Part shown: positions 34,430 through 45,949 of the stretch, one piece after another
Layout of the letters: each line of letters opens with the position of its first letter
Numbering within the stretch: the first letter of the stretch is position 1
NCBI GenBank assembly: GCA_023935145.1
Contig: CM043700.1
Location: 105,864,400-105,928,399 of the forward strand
Reading direction: 5' to 3'
Length of the DNA: 64,000 bases
Source: Bretschneidera sinensis
Lineage: Eukaryota; Streptophyta; Magnoliopsida; Brassicales; Akaniaceae
The notes under the pieces: model-generated
Seen by the model: only the letters and a program-made list of their open reading frames with translations
The model's database searches: none
Told to the model about the DNA's origin: nothing
Position numbers and translations under genes: made by a program

Positions 34430-34850
34430 AGCGACAATGCCGTTCGTCAAGAAAGAAGGGAGAGAGCGTCATTCGTCAAGATAGAAGGGAGAGAACACCT
34501 CAGTCAAGAGAGAAGGGCTGGAGCGCCTTTCATCGAGAGAGAAAGGCTATAGCGCTTTCATGGAGGAGGAATACTTGGTTAGTTCAGGTCTAAAACTTCA
34601 TTAGTAATTTTAAAGGACCCCACTAGTAATATTATTTTTTGGTCCCACGTTTATGTTGACATTACCAATGAAATTTTTAAAAAACTAGTGAAGTTCTGAG
34701 CGAGTCTAAAACTAATGTTTTAAACTTGATCTAACTAAGTATTTTTTATCATGGAGAGAGAAGAGTGAAAACATCATTCGTCCAGAGTGAAGGGGGACTA
34801 TGCCGTTCTCCGCGACAATGGATAAATGAGAAGGCTTTTACTTTTTGCTG
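34430..34850 (+). repeat. Degenerate GA-rich repeat of about 36 bases, split by a MITE
   Basis: Recurring CGTTCGTCAAGAAAGAAGGG, GTCAAGATAGAAGGGAGAG and GTCAAGAGAGAAGGG blocks occur before the MITE; a related CATTCGTCCAGAGTGAAGGG block occurs after it. Spacing is irregular, so the unit length is only approximate. Confidence 0.5.
34567..34748. mobile_element. Small MITE-like element (182 bp) with terminal inverted repeats
   Basis: The left end reads AATACTTGGTTAGTTCAGGT and continues CTAAAAC; the reverse complement of the right end reads AATACTTAGTTAGATCAAGT and continues TTAAAAC. Flanks TCATGGAGG (34558-34566) and TCATGGAGA (34749-34757) would be a 9-base target duplication with one mismatch, as expected for a Mutator-type MITE. 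It has no coding capacity. Confidence 0.62.
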
Positions 34851-35464
34851 AGAAATAGAATTATATAGTGACTTAAGTGGAATTTGACTAAAAGGTTTAG
34901 GACCATTTGGGGTAAACTACAATCAAGTCCTCGAGTTTAGATATAAGTATAATCAGATCCATTAATCATTTACAGTAATGAAATGTATAATTCATTTACA
35001 AATGAACTGATCACATAATTTAGTTTGTTAATAAAAAAAATTCGAATAAATTCTATTCAAATTGATATAATTTGTCAATGAAAGTTACACTTGAACTTGA
35101 ATAAAATTAAAAAGACAAAACTACAATTTCTTTTTCTCAGAACCCTACTTCTCTATGTTTTTTTCTTTCACTTCTCTTCTCATGCTTCTTTTCAACACTT
35201 TTCTCTTTATCTTTTGACGGTCTCTCTTTATTTTTTTCCTAATTATTTACGTTGCGGTCTTTTGCATATGATCATTAATTAAAATCAAATTCCTGAAAAT
35301 TTTTCATTTTTTTACTTCTAAGGTTTTATTTAGAAACTACAATTTGAGAATGGAAAAGAGTTTATATGCTCGTCCAATTATTTTTCTTATTTTTTAATGT
35401 ATTAAATAAATTTTTTTACTGTATGTATAAAACAACTTAAGTAATATATACTAGCTTCGGTTGT
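34851..35464. other. Intergenic DNA
   Basis: AT-rich; no feature recognised. Confidence 0.4.
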
Positions 35465-35740
35465 TTTTTTTAACTGAAAAATATATTCATTAAGCAATAT
35501 AATAAACAAAGTTAGCTTTAATTACATTTAAAAACTGGGATGGGAGGGAAGATAACCAATTTAATTGGCAGGGTGCCCAAACGCACATTCTTAGCTAACC
35601 AGTCTATTGCCTTGTTGGATTGTCTTCAGATGAAATCCACTTTGAACCCCAACCTCAAATTTAAGACTTGCTTGACATCATTCACCTCAGCTTCAGTTGT
35701 TTCTAACTTTAACCTTTTGGAACATTGACTTCCACTTCTC
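35465..35740 (-). mobile_element. LINE 3' fragment (RNase H tail and A-rich end), minus strand
   Basis: The minus strand reads EAEVNDVKQVLNLRLGFKV, then after one stop RQSNKAIDWLAKNVRLGTLP, like the end of the RNase H domain of plant LINEs (the DWLAKNA motif). A 3' UTR follows with TTGTTTATTATATTGC and a final A-run at about 35465. It is a short truncated copy. Confidence 0.5.
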
Positions 35741-36587
35741 TCTCCCTCTTGCATGCTTGATGTTCATGGATTAATTGTTCTTTATACATGACAAAAAGCT
35801 ATCAATTTTTACCGCATTAATATTCCCAATCAGATTTTTAATCTCAATTTTCAGTTGCAAGCATATAGTGTGGTTGTTTTGTGTAGGCAATATGGTAAAT
35901 AGAAATAAATATATTAACAACTCTAGTCGAGTATTGAAGTAAAATTTAGAAAAGTAATCGAATTATTAGTTGATTTTAAACACAAATTTCATTTAAATTC
36001 TATATTTCAAGTAAATCATACCAAACGTGAAAATTTATTTGAGTTCATTTATAAATAAATTTTAGTTTTAATCCATTTAAAATGAAATGTGAATTTATTT
36101 ACAAATGAATTCTAGTTTCACGCATAATTCTATACTTAATGCATTTATGCCTGAACATTAGAAAAAAAATCTTGATTTATATACAATAAGCACGGCATCA
36201 CATGAGATTATCAACAACTCTTCTAAATTAAAAACCTTGTCCTTTATGCTATTCTCTCAAAACTCCTTTTCCCCTTTGCAAACTCTAATCTCTCAGATTT
36301 AACACGTGGATTATGAGGATATTGCTTTTGTTAAAATTGTAGTTGATGGATCATACAAGTATTATTTCATGGCTCCAGTGCTTCACTCAATGTATGCTAA
36401 AAAAAAAATTGAACTGTAATTATTTTTTTTGACCTTTTGAGATTGTGGCATGGTTTTTTAATCTTACATTAAAGCTCGTATTGTTCAATTTTATTATATG
36501 CCTATGGATTATGATTAGCTAAAACCCACAATTAATCAAGGATATGTTAACCATCATTTTTTAAAATAAAACCGAGAGAGACACTAA
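35741..36587. other. Intergenic DNA left of the Harbinger element
   Basis: AT-rich; repeated short pieces such as AATTTATTTACAAATGAATT and TTCATTTATAAATAAATTTT near 36040-36120. No gene seen. Confidence 0.4.
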
Positions 36588-37449
36588 GAGCATGTTTAGG
36601 TAACAATTTCTTATTTTTATTTTTTGAAAATGAAAACTGTTTTCTGAAGAAAACATGTTTAGATAACTGTAACTCGAAAACTGTTTCCAAAACAGAAAAC
36701 AGTAAGATGTTGTTTGGATAATCTTATTTTAAAAACTGTTTTGAAAATAGAAAACTGTTTGGATACACGTAATTGTTCACAGTTTTCAGTTTTGATTTTA
36801 AATTTGAAATCTACATTAATTTTATTTCTCATATTTACTAAATACATTTTTAACACACCAAATACTTGAAAATAATTAATAATATTTTATTTTTAAAATT
36901 TTAAGTTTTTTTTATATACCATGGATCAAATATGACCAAATACCTCTCCCTCGCCATATCACGTATGTTTGTTTGTTAAATTAATTTTAAAAAATTAAAA
37001 TAAGAAATACAACACAACTTTCACAATTTGAAAAAATGTGAACAACCAACCTATCATTTTTTTGGGAAAATGGTTCAATATCTAAAACATGACATAATTT
37101 TCTTGTTTAAAATAAGATAGTTGAGGAAAACTTTAAGATATAAAAATCATGGATCAAATACAATTTTGAGAAATTGATAAAATGGAAATGAATGACCCAA
37201 AATTCTTCTTGCAAAAAGGTTTGCCTCAATTGCCCAATTTGGTTGGTTTGCCATCCTCACACCCTATAAGTCAAATAATGTATCAATATTTGAATATATT
37301 CCTAAGAATAACAAAAATAATTCAGTAACTAAAAAACTAAATTAATCACAAATAAGGACATTAAATTAACTAACTCTTACCGACAAATCATAACATTATT
37401 ACCAGATATTCAATCAAATACCAAAACGGTCTACCTACATCTGATTGAC

Positions 37450-38790
37450 AATAAGCTCACGAAACGCAGCCATAGCTGCTGAACACGCATCAAACAAATC
37501 AACTATATGATTATTTATACATGTGCTCGAGCCCCTTCACTTTCTACTTCATAGCCCTCTACTTCCCATTCATTAAACAGTTGATCACTCTAAGAACACT
37601 GGCGTACAAAATTTTATACAACACAACAAGGAACAACTATAAGAGGTTGTCTAGCGGGTTTGAATCTAGGCATCATTTTTAGTATTGGACAGCGCCTTTA
37701 AGACCCCAAAGCAACATTCTATAACATTACGTAGAGATGAGTGCTTATAGTTAAATAGTTCTCTATAAGCCGTTGGTTGGCGTGTTCTACCTTGATATTC
37801 ATTTAAGTGATATTGTTCACCTCTAAACGGTAGAAGAAACCCAACTATACATGGATAACCGGAATTCACCAAATAATACTCACCTATAAGTCATAGAAAT
37901 TCTCTTAGTACATATCAATCAATTAGTTTATATTATCAACTTAGTACTAAAATAGATTTACCATTAGTAAGCCAAGGAAATTGAGCATTCGATCGAGTTA
38001 AGGCGACTAAAAAGACTCATGAATCGTTAGCCGTACATTCCCATCCACTATACACGTATGTGAATTTCATGTCGAATGAACATACACACATCACATTTTG
38101 TGTCACAACCGATTTTCTACCTCTATAACTAGTAGCTTTTTCTGTTGGCACCCATGCACTGATGTGCGTTCCATCAATTGCTCTAATACATTTTTGCGTC
38201 TATTAAATTGCATACGATTAGAATCAATTTGGTATTATATATTGTATGTACCAAGCTAAACTAATAAATTAACAATCAACCATAAGATATATTACCTTAA
38301 AATATGGGTAAAATCTTCGATCACATCTAATTTGTGTAGGCATTACATGGTCATTCGATGGATAAATTATGTGGTTTGCAAAGTTGTTCAATGCTCTCAT
38401 CACTGTCTTAAAATGTCGATTAATTATTTCTAATGAATGTTAAAATCGATCAGCTACAACTCTGTGCCCCACATATTGTCCCACAAAAAAAAAATGACAA
38501 TCTTTTTCTCTACTGTGACACCCCTTGAGTCTTCTATATAATTATATTACTTCAATGTGTTACATAAGTGAATAAATGTTTCATTGTCCATGTGAAACAA
38601 TTCATAAACTACCTCTGAACAGCCATTTAACAATTCGATTATATATTCGTGTCCACTGAGTCATGATGTTCGCATAGATAATTTATTCATAAAATTTTCA
38701 TCATATTTGGCAAACATAGGAAGCATTAACAATGACAACATTTCATATTCATCTTCAGTGGATGAACTTGATGAATTAGATTGGCTACCA
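37450..38790 (-). pseudogene. Harbinger transposase (HARBI1-like DDE nuclease), broken
   Basis: The N-terminal region reads SSSSTEDEYEML, GHEYIIELLNGCSEVVYELF and EDSRGVTVEKK. A likely intron follows at 38200-38295 (GTAATA...TTAATAG on the minus strand). The catalytic domain then reads AIDGTHISAWVPTEKATSYR (first D), VTQNVMCVCSFDMKFTYVYS, ECTANDS (second D), MVNSGYPCIVGFLLPFRGEQ, and LRNVIECCFGVLKA (E). The C-terminal MAAFRELIVNQM-like tail ends near 37450. The triad is recognisable, but stops (for example after TANDS) make it inactive. Confidence 0.85.
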
Positions 38791-39199
38791 CAATTATTGT
38801 GGTCTTAATTGTCTATTTCTTAACCTAAATAGAAAAACAAGTCACATTATGGTTATTATGTAGTATAGTTTATATACCATAAATCTAAATAGATTGAAGT
38901 TTAATTCTATTTTTTTTAAATAGACAACACCTCCTCTGTTTTCTATGATTTTCTAAATCTAATTAGATCTGTACACACAATTCTAATAATTCAAATCTAA
39001 TTAGACCTGTATACACAATTATAATCATTCATATTCCAACAATATAAGGAATGTCAAATGCATATAATTAATCCAAACAAATAACATACCATCCATAATC
39101 TAAAAAAGTAATAAAAATATCTAAGTACAAACATAAACACACATCAAAGAACAAATAGTCTCCTTAACACACGAACATAATTTAAGACCAAAGGTACGG

Positions 39200-40225
39200 T
39201 CTCCAACTCTCAATCAATTTTAGCTAACCAAGCATTTTTCCTCTCCAAAGGCATTTAATGAATGCCTCCCTCAACTCAAAATTATTAGTAAATTTATCTA
39301 ATGCCTTCATATATGTGTCACCATCCACATGATTTTCCATTTCATCAAGAACTTTCAAACACACTGCCACTGAATAATCTGCTAAAACCACCGAACTTGT
39401 TCCCTTGATGCTTTTCTCTCTATACCTCTCAGCCCTAGCCAAAGAGGCTTCTGCCCTTGCTTTTGTGACCTTCATGAAACAGGCAAAAATTTCATTCAAT
39501 TGACTATTTCTAGTTGCCTTTTGTTTTTTCTTATCATCGATTCTAGAACACTTGACAGAATGTTCAGGTTAAGTAGGCTGAGTGCTTGGGGTTTCAAGGT
39601 CAACCGGAGTATTTGGGTCATCCGGGTTAGCAAGGCCATCAACATCCACATCTATATGCATTCCACTATTGAAAAAAGTTTCATGCAATTCATTCTCCTC
39701 ATCGGAATTAGGTGGATCCTGAGTAGAGGCATGTTGAAGAATTCCTGTGGCAGTTGACTTGTTAAAGATAATCCCTAATAATTTGTAGTGTTCACAGTCT
39801 TGCTTATGAAATTGGGAAGCTTTCAGGTGTGCCTATGATAAAAATTCAAGATATAAAGGTCATTATAGATTGCTAAAATTATTCAAAGAAATTATCATAA
39901 GATAAGTCCACCATATGAACTTTAGGGAGAAGAAAGATACTCGAGTTTAATTTTACCAAGTCTTATCTAAGGCTGTGACGATATTACTTTCTACATTCCA
40001 ACCAAACCCAGTTTGCTTAAGCAATTGACTAAATAGTCAGTGTTTCATACGCAACCTTTTATATTTCTCCCTAAATTATTTCACTGTAAAGAGCTTGTTG
40101 GTCTTCATATTCAATTCTTTTCAAATTAAATCCCAAATTTTTCTATGAAACACACCATCTTTCATGTTTCCCTTGTTTACCTCATCAACCATGATATTGA
40201 TAAAACATTTCTCTCTCTCAGAGCC
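39200..40225 (-). pseudogene. Harbinger Myb/SANT-like protein (ORF2), broken
   Basis: The Myb/SANT-like N-terminal part (about 39960-40225) reads CFINIMVDEVNKGNMKDGVF, HRKIWDLI, FREKYKRLRMKH and LLKQTGFGWNVESNIVTA. The C-terminal part (39224-39499, open) reads AEASLARAERYREKSIKG, VAVCLKVLDEMENHVDGDTY and FELREAFIKCLW. In PIF/Harbinger elements this protein accompanies the transposase and brings it to the ends. It lies just upstream of the transposase, on the same strand. Confidence 0.75.
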
Positions 40226-40390
40226 CCATAATAAAATATCAACGCTTTCATAAGCTATTTACATTAAAAGCGAACTTAACAGATTATTATTGAACAATAA
40301 AACTTAACCGACTATTTTAAGATACTTAAATTGGACCTACATACGTATACCAATTATCCTTTGTCCTAAAATAATACAATTTAAAAGAGT

Positions 40391-40470
40391 GATCAGACTC
40401 TGTTGTACCAAATAAAAGGAGAAAAAATAATTATTCAAATCACCCTCGTCCCTCTCCTTTACTTTTCACT
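40391..40470 (+). repeat. Left arm of a divided inverted repeat
   Basis: Bases 40407-40470 are inverted relative to 49801-49861 (CTCCTTTACTTTTCACT here, AGTGAAAAGTAAAGGAG there). The preceding GATCAGACTCTGTTGT (40391-40406) recurs in direct orientation at 49892-49907. Athila-3 and about 870 other bases lie between the arms. Confidence 0.75.
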
Positions 40471-40763
40471 TGTGTATGTATGTATGCATGTAAATATGTT
40501 GATTTCATTCATTGGTGAAAGTTTTTACGCCATTTATTTTTGGTATCCGAAAGTGTTTATGCAATTTCAATCTTAATTTTGAGCTATTACTAATACATAT
40601 TAAACTCACTTTATGTCATCCTTCATTGTGTTTGTATTGAAGATATCATGTCAGCCATCATTTTATTTAGTTTCTCTAACCTCTACTACCATAGAAATAT
40701 AATGATGAACATATCAAGAGAAGTTTGGAATCTCTTTGCAATCAATATCAAGCAACACTGGCA

Positions 40764-40813
40764 AGAGAGAGAGAGAGAGAGAGAGTTCAAGTATAAATAA
40801 ATAAATAAATAAA
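40764..40813. repeat. (GA)n and (AAAT)n microsatellites
   Basis: GA repeat at 40764-40785, then an AAAT repeat at about 40793-40813. Confidence 0.9.
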
Positions 40814-41201
40814 GCTCCCCAAGAAATCAAAACCCCACATCTTGACAAATCAAGACTTGGTACCCCAGTTTCAACAATCCAGGTAGTATTATCAAAGGCT
40901 GATATAATTGATGGGGTCTTACATTTTTTACTACTTTTGGGGAGAAGCAGGAACCATGAACCATGTCTTGGCTGACATCTTCTCATTTTGATTCTAACTT
41001 TGACAAAAAAAACAAGCACCTTTTATCATCATTGCAATATCCCACTTCCATATTCAACTAGTTTCTTGAGAGCAATTTCTCAGCTTTACCACTTTCTCTT
41101 TTGTTAGTACTAACAAATATGTAAGGATTATGATTCAGGAGAGAATAAAAGAAAAACAAAATTAATGTTAAACTTGCTTTTCTTTTTGCTCTATTAAATT
41201 A

Positions 41202-41220
41202 ATATATATATATATATATA
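41202..41220. repeat. (AT)n microsatellite
   Basis: Simple AT alternation just left of the Athila-3 insertion. Confidence 0.9.
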
Positions 41221-41242
41221 AGTACTGGAGTTACAGTGGGAG

Positions 41243-42511
41243 TGATAAGTGCTTAAATATTCGTATTTAAGCCCCTTAATTTACACTTGTTAAGTTCCTA
41301 GTCGTGTTATTTCGTGCTATTTTATTTCTTTTTTGTGTTTTATGTGTTTTTCCAGGATATCGAAGAAAATGGAGCATTATCTGGTTTGGAGAACAAAAAC
41401 TAGAAGAACTGGAAACTGCACACAGTGCAATCGAGCACAGAAGTGTGCGATCAAGCGCACCAGCACTCGTGCGCACGAGAAGAAGGCTCGAGCATAACCT
41501 TGCGCTCGAGCGCACCAACATGAGATCGAGCGCACCCGTGCAGTAAAACGACAGAACCTGTTTTGGATAGTAGGGTTAGGGTTTTCTAGTTAGGGTTTCT
41601 AGATGTCTTTGAACCTTATAAATAGGACTGTAAATACAAAAAATACATCTTCTTCTTTTTTTGGAGTTTTGAGCTTTAGAGACAAATTAACGACTCTTCT
41701 CTCGAGTTTATTCTTCCCCCTTTATTTGTACTTTATGAAAATGTTCAACATCGAAATCATATGTAACTAACTTCTTAGTAAGGGCTTGATTGAAGCCCTA
41801 ATTATGTTTACTCAATAATTCAGTATTGGCACCTTTGTGATATTTATGCTATGATTCTTAACTTGATTAATGCCTATTTTTATTTAAATTCCTCATATCT
41901 GTTTGCCTGATCGACATATGCATGTGGTATGGATTAGTTAGTTGAATCAATTTGGATGACCGATTCCTGGGTTTAACAATAGCAACAAAAGAAATCCACT
42001 CTGGGTTCTTGGGTTAATCAACATGGAAAATCGGGAGTACACACCATGCCCTAGGTCTCATTTGGTTGTCGATTTCCACAGATCTTATGCTCTCTTAAGG
42101 AACAACTCAATTTACACCATGCTGAATCCCTTAATAAAGAAAAGAGTTAAAGTATACACCATGCCTAACTCACTGCTTAGGGAAATCAATAGCTTAAGGA
42201 GTATACACCATGCCCTTAGGTTGACAAACATTAGGTATTCATAGTGTGAGTAGAGCATTGGCATATTGTTTTGTTGTGGTAGCATGATCAGTGGTGGATA
42301 TCAAGTCCCTACACCTTTATCATTATCAATCCAAACTCAATATTTATTTCTCTCATTTTATATTACAAATTTAATTCTAAAGTGAAATTCACCAATCCCT
42401 GTGGAAATGATCTTGTATTTTGCACACTATACTATTTTGTTGACCTTTTGCACTTGCAAGTAAAACTATACAAATATTTGCTTATTTATTTAGGTAGATT
42501 TTTGCACGAAA
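41243..42511 (+). repeat. Athila-3 5' LTR
   Basis: TATA box TATAAATAG at 41617-41625. CGATCGAGCGCAC-like cluster at 41415-41545, 70-200 bases upstream of it. Downstream, an open frame of 73 codons at 42023-42244 (MENREYTPCPRSHLVVDF...) and four copies of a TATACACCATGC motif at about 42038-42212. Confidence 0.92.
41415..41545 (+). promoter_or_regulatory. CGATCGAGCGCAC motif cluster upstream of the Athila-3 TATA box
   Basis: Copies include GTGCAATCGAGCACAG, GTGCGATCAAGCGCAC, TGCGCTCGAGCGCACC and GAGATCGAGCGCACCC. Equivalent clusters: 1745-1855, 13077-13190, 23115-23235, 28725-28840, 48630-48735, and in the other family 51388-51590 and 55740-55975. Confidence 0.6.
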
Positions 42512-42517
42512 ATTTTT

Positions 42518-42534
42518 TGGCGCCGTTGCTGGGG
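42518..42534 (+). other. Primer binding site, tRNA-Asp type (Athila-3)
   Basis: TGGCGCCGTTGCTGGGG, six bases after the 5' LTR. One base differs from the usual TGGCGCCGTTGCCGGGG. Confidence 0.87.
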
Positions 42535-42775
42535 ATTGTGTTAAATTTCTTTTTTAGAATTAATTTTTGTTCAGTTTCATTTTTCAGTTTTATTTTATTC
42601 GATTTCATCAAAAACCTAATTTATTTATTTATTTTATTTTTTTTTCAATTGTGCAGCAAAGTAATCTCTGAAACTGTGATCGAGTGCATTGTTTGGTGCG
42701 ATCGAGTGCACTTGAGGCAGAAACTACCTAAGCAGCAGTACTGAAACTGCTGCAATGAAGCGGTTCACCTAACTC

Positions 42776-44400
42776 ATGCAAGGGCTTCGATCCAGGAATC
42801 CAACATTCTTTCCCCTCGATATAGAACTCGAGCGGACCATTAGACAAAGGCTTAGAGATGATGTTGAAGAAGTAGAAGAGGAATTCTAAAGAGAAGCACA
42901 AATGGTGGAATAGCTTGACAACCAACCACCACCTGAGCGAAGACCCATGAAGCAATCCTTCATTCCATGGAACCTCGACCAGCCCTCATGTATTGTGTAC
43001 CAACCTGAGGTGGAAGGCAATTATTACATATCCCCGCGATACTCAGTACTTTGACTCATTTTAGGGGTACACCTGCTAAGGACCCACATTTGCATCTTCA
43101 AGAATTCTTTGATCTCTGCAAGTTCTAGCACACCCGAGGCCTAGATCAAGAGGGAATCAGGTTAATTCTTTTCCTTTTCTCTTTAAAAGATAATGTTAAA
43201 TTGTGGTATAATTCGTTGCTTGCAGTTTCTATCCATACTTGGGAAAAACTATCTAGTAAGTTTCTAAGGAAGTTTTTTTGGGCACAAAAGACAAGACAAA
43301 TGAGGAAAGAGATTCAATCTTTCCAACAGAAGGATGGAGACCTGTTCTTTGAGGCATGGGGACACTTTAATGAGTTGCTACTCAAATGCCCACATCACAA
43401 TCTACCCCAAGATGAACTGGTACAAACTTTCTATAAAGATTTGAGTGATTTAAATAAAGGTATTGTGGATTCAGGTTGTGGAGGTGTGTTGATGGAAAAA
43501 AGTAGTGAAGAAGCAATGGAGCTATTTGAGACATTAAGTGAGCACACTCAGCAATTCTCATATAGAGGTAGACAATGAGTTAAGAGCAAAGGTATGTATG
43601 AGGTGACTCTAAATGGTGGATTCTCTAATCAGATAGCTGTAGTGGAGAGGAAGCTAGATCTGCTTGTTAAAGCCATGACTACTCAGAACGCCTCACCTAG
43701 TCCACCAACTACACCACTCCAGGTATGTGCTATATGTTCTCATTTTGAACATAATATTGAGATATGTCCTTTATATTCCTCTGCAGATCTAGAGCAAGTG
43801 AATTATGTGGGATCGAACAACTATCCTTCCAAGAACAACCCATATGCAAATACTTACAATCCTGGATGGCGAAACCACGCCAACTTCTCATGGATGAACA
43901 ATCAGAATGCCCTGAACCTTCAAGGGCAGGAAAAGAACTCCCAACCAGCAGCCCAACCAGTCATGGAGTCAAAGAAGAGTGACTTCGAAAGTCTTATAAG
44001 GCAATTGGCCACTCAACAACAGTAACTAATGACTTCACAAGATCAGTTTATGATAGAGGAAAGATAATTTTGGACTGAGCAAAGACATACAAATGCAAAG
44101 CATGGGCAAGCCATTCAAAGACTGGAGGTACAAGTGGGGCAATTGGCTAAGGAGTTGAGTGGAAGAAAGCAGGGTGAACTTCCAGCCCAAGCACTACCTA
44201 ATCCAAGAGAACATTAGCAACTGAATGCCATGACAACTCTTAGAAATGGTAAGATCATAGGCGTTGATGAGCCTGCACAAGCATCTTCAAATAAAAGTGT
44301 CCACATCAAAGGTAAGTGAGATGGAGAAGGTGAATGCACCACCATTTCCTCATAGGTTAGTAAAGCCAAAGAAAGATAATAAATTGCTTGATATTTTTTA
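42776..44400 (+). pseudogene. Athila-3 gag
   Basis: Starts with the family start MQGLRSRNPTFFPLD (42776). The frame then breaks; the gag domain resumes as LWYNSLLAVSIHTWEKL, FFWAQKTRQMRKEIQSFQQK and FFEAWGHFNELLLKCPH (43201-43578). After a stop it continues MYEVTLNGGFSNQIAVVERK, the knuckle-like CSHFEHNIEICPLYSS and NPYANTYNPGWRNHANFSW (43594-44025). A further part, QVGQLAKELSGRKQGELP, runs to the linker before protease. It retains the zinc-knuckle segment that Athila-1 has lost. Confidence 0.83.
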
Positions 44401-44404
44401 AACT

Positions 44405-45148
44405 TTGAGAAAAGTAGAGATAAACATTCCTTTATTAGATGCAATTCGAAAAATTCCTATTTATGCTAAATTTTTGAAAGATTATTGCACTAACAAAAAG
44501 AAGTTTCAGGAGCATGAAACAGTGGCTTTAACTGAAGAGGTAAGCGCAGTGTTGTTAAGGAAACTACCACCAAAGCTAAAATATCTAGGTAGTTTTACCA
44601 TTCCTTGCAGGATAGGTAACCAACTTTTTGAGCATGCACTATTAGATCTAGGGGTGAATGTCAATCTGCTGCCATACACTATATTTGAGACACTAGGTTT
44701 AGGGGAGATTCAACCAACTTCCATCACCTTGCAACTGGCAGACAGAAGCATCAAACGACCAAGAGGTATTTTTGTATTAGATATAGAAAAATGTTTTAGG
44801 CCATTACCTCTGCCTATAATCTTAGGAAGACCCTTTATGAGAACTGCTGATACAAATATTTGTGTAAAAAAAAGTATTGTTAGTATGAAGGTAAATAGTG
44901 AGAAGATAGAATTCAAAATATTTGATGCATTAAATTCACCCCAAGATGATATGGATTGTGTTAATGTATGTATGATGAAAGGTGTTGTTGAGCAAGTTTT
45001 TCAGGTCCATCACATTGATCCATTAGAGACCACCCTTATTCATGGTTCCGACAGCACCCAAACATTCACATCTATCCAATATGCAACAAAACCAAGAGCA
45101 CTTGAGCCATATGTTGTGGACTTTAAGTACTCCCTGCCAAAAGACTAA
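44405..45148 (+). pseudogene. Athila-3 protease with internal in-frame deletion and fused post-integrase tail
   Basis: Open for 247 codons: EHETVALTEEVSAVLLRKLP, the active-site segment ALLDLGVNVNLLPYTIFE (DLGV where DLGA is usual), LQLADRSIKRPRGIF, LPIILGRPFMRTADTNI and VHHIDPLETTLIHGSDST. Between RPRGI and FVLDIE about 18-20 residues found in the other copies are missing, in frame. After the DST stretch the frame runs through the pol deletion into ALEPYVVDFKYSLPKD, which is non-coding leader in Athila-1. Confidence 0.8.
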
Positions 45149-45949
45149 CACTGAAGCTACTATAGAGAGTGTTTGAGCAGTCCATCCTTTAATAAACTTA
45201 TAGCTCAAGCGCCTCTGTTTAGGTCAGTGGTACTGAGGCCACTAAGTATAGTACAGTTTTATTTATTTTTATTAATTTTTTTTCATTATTTTTAATTTTT
45301 TTCATCCTTTCTATAGTTCATTTAGTGGCTCAGCACTTTTTATCATTGCGATCGAGCGCACTCTCGCCATGCGCCCAATGGCGAGCTAGTGCAATCACAT
45401 GCACACACCTATGCACAAGTGCGATCGAGCGCACTCGGGACAGAGAGTCACGTAATTATTTTAAGATAGTTCACTCACTTACACATTTTTCACTCTCACC
45501 TTCGCACTCTCTCTCTCTCGCATCCTCTCGCACACTCTCTACACTCACTACTGCCCTAACAGCCTACTCACCCCTGCACACGCACCATCACTCATCACTA
45601 GCACTCATCACCACATTTCACCAACACACTGCCACCACTCCGTGACTCTAGGTATGTCCATACATGTTTTTCATTTATCACACATAATCACACACATTCT
45701 TGATTTATCTTTTTACTAAATCTTTGCATATACAATGTGTTGTTTTTGTTTGTTTGGTTGTATTTTGGTTTACAGGAGGTTGAGACCTTGTTAGAGTGCT
45801 ACCCACAGCTTCAATTCACTGTCACCCACAAGCTATTCGATAAAAATCCTTAGTCATAGTTCAGTTAGTGCGATTGAGCACATAAGCAAAAGTGCGATAA
45901 AGCACACATTATTGAGATCGAGTGCAAACTCTGCAAAACCTTGTCCAAG
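45149..45949 (+). other. Athila-3 env leader with motif clusters and putative intron
   Basis: Matches the Athila-1 leader (4622-5513). CGATCGAGCGCAC-like motifs at 45345-45440 (GCGATCGAGCGCACTC) and 45865-45925. A CT-rich and CAC-rich stretch at 45490-45640 gives low-complexity open frames. No gene. Confidence 0.6.
45652..45775 (+). other. Putative intron in the env leader
   Basis: Donor TAG|GTATGT at 45652 and acceptor GGTTTACAG at 45775, with a T-rich tract before the acceptor; 124 bases. Athila-1 has a donor/acceptor pair at the same place. Spliced env-class transcripts are known from the barley Athila-type element Bagy-2; splicing here is an inference. Confidence 0.45.

Noticed and set aside
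34183..34552. Open frames on both strands near the GA-rich repeat.
   Set aside because: Composition-driven (S/F-rich one way, K/E/R-rich the other).
45325..45645. A 106-codon plus-strand frame in the Athila-3 leader.
   Set aside because: Made of the CGATCGAGCGCAC motif and CT/CAC-rich sequence; no similarity to a known protein was recognised.
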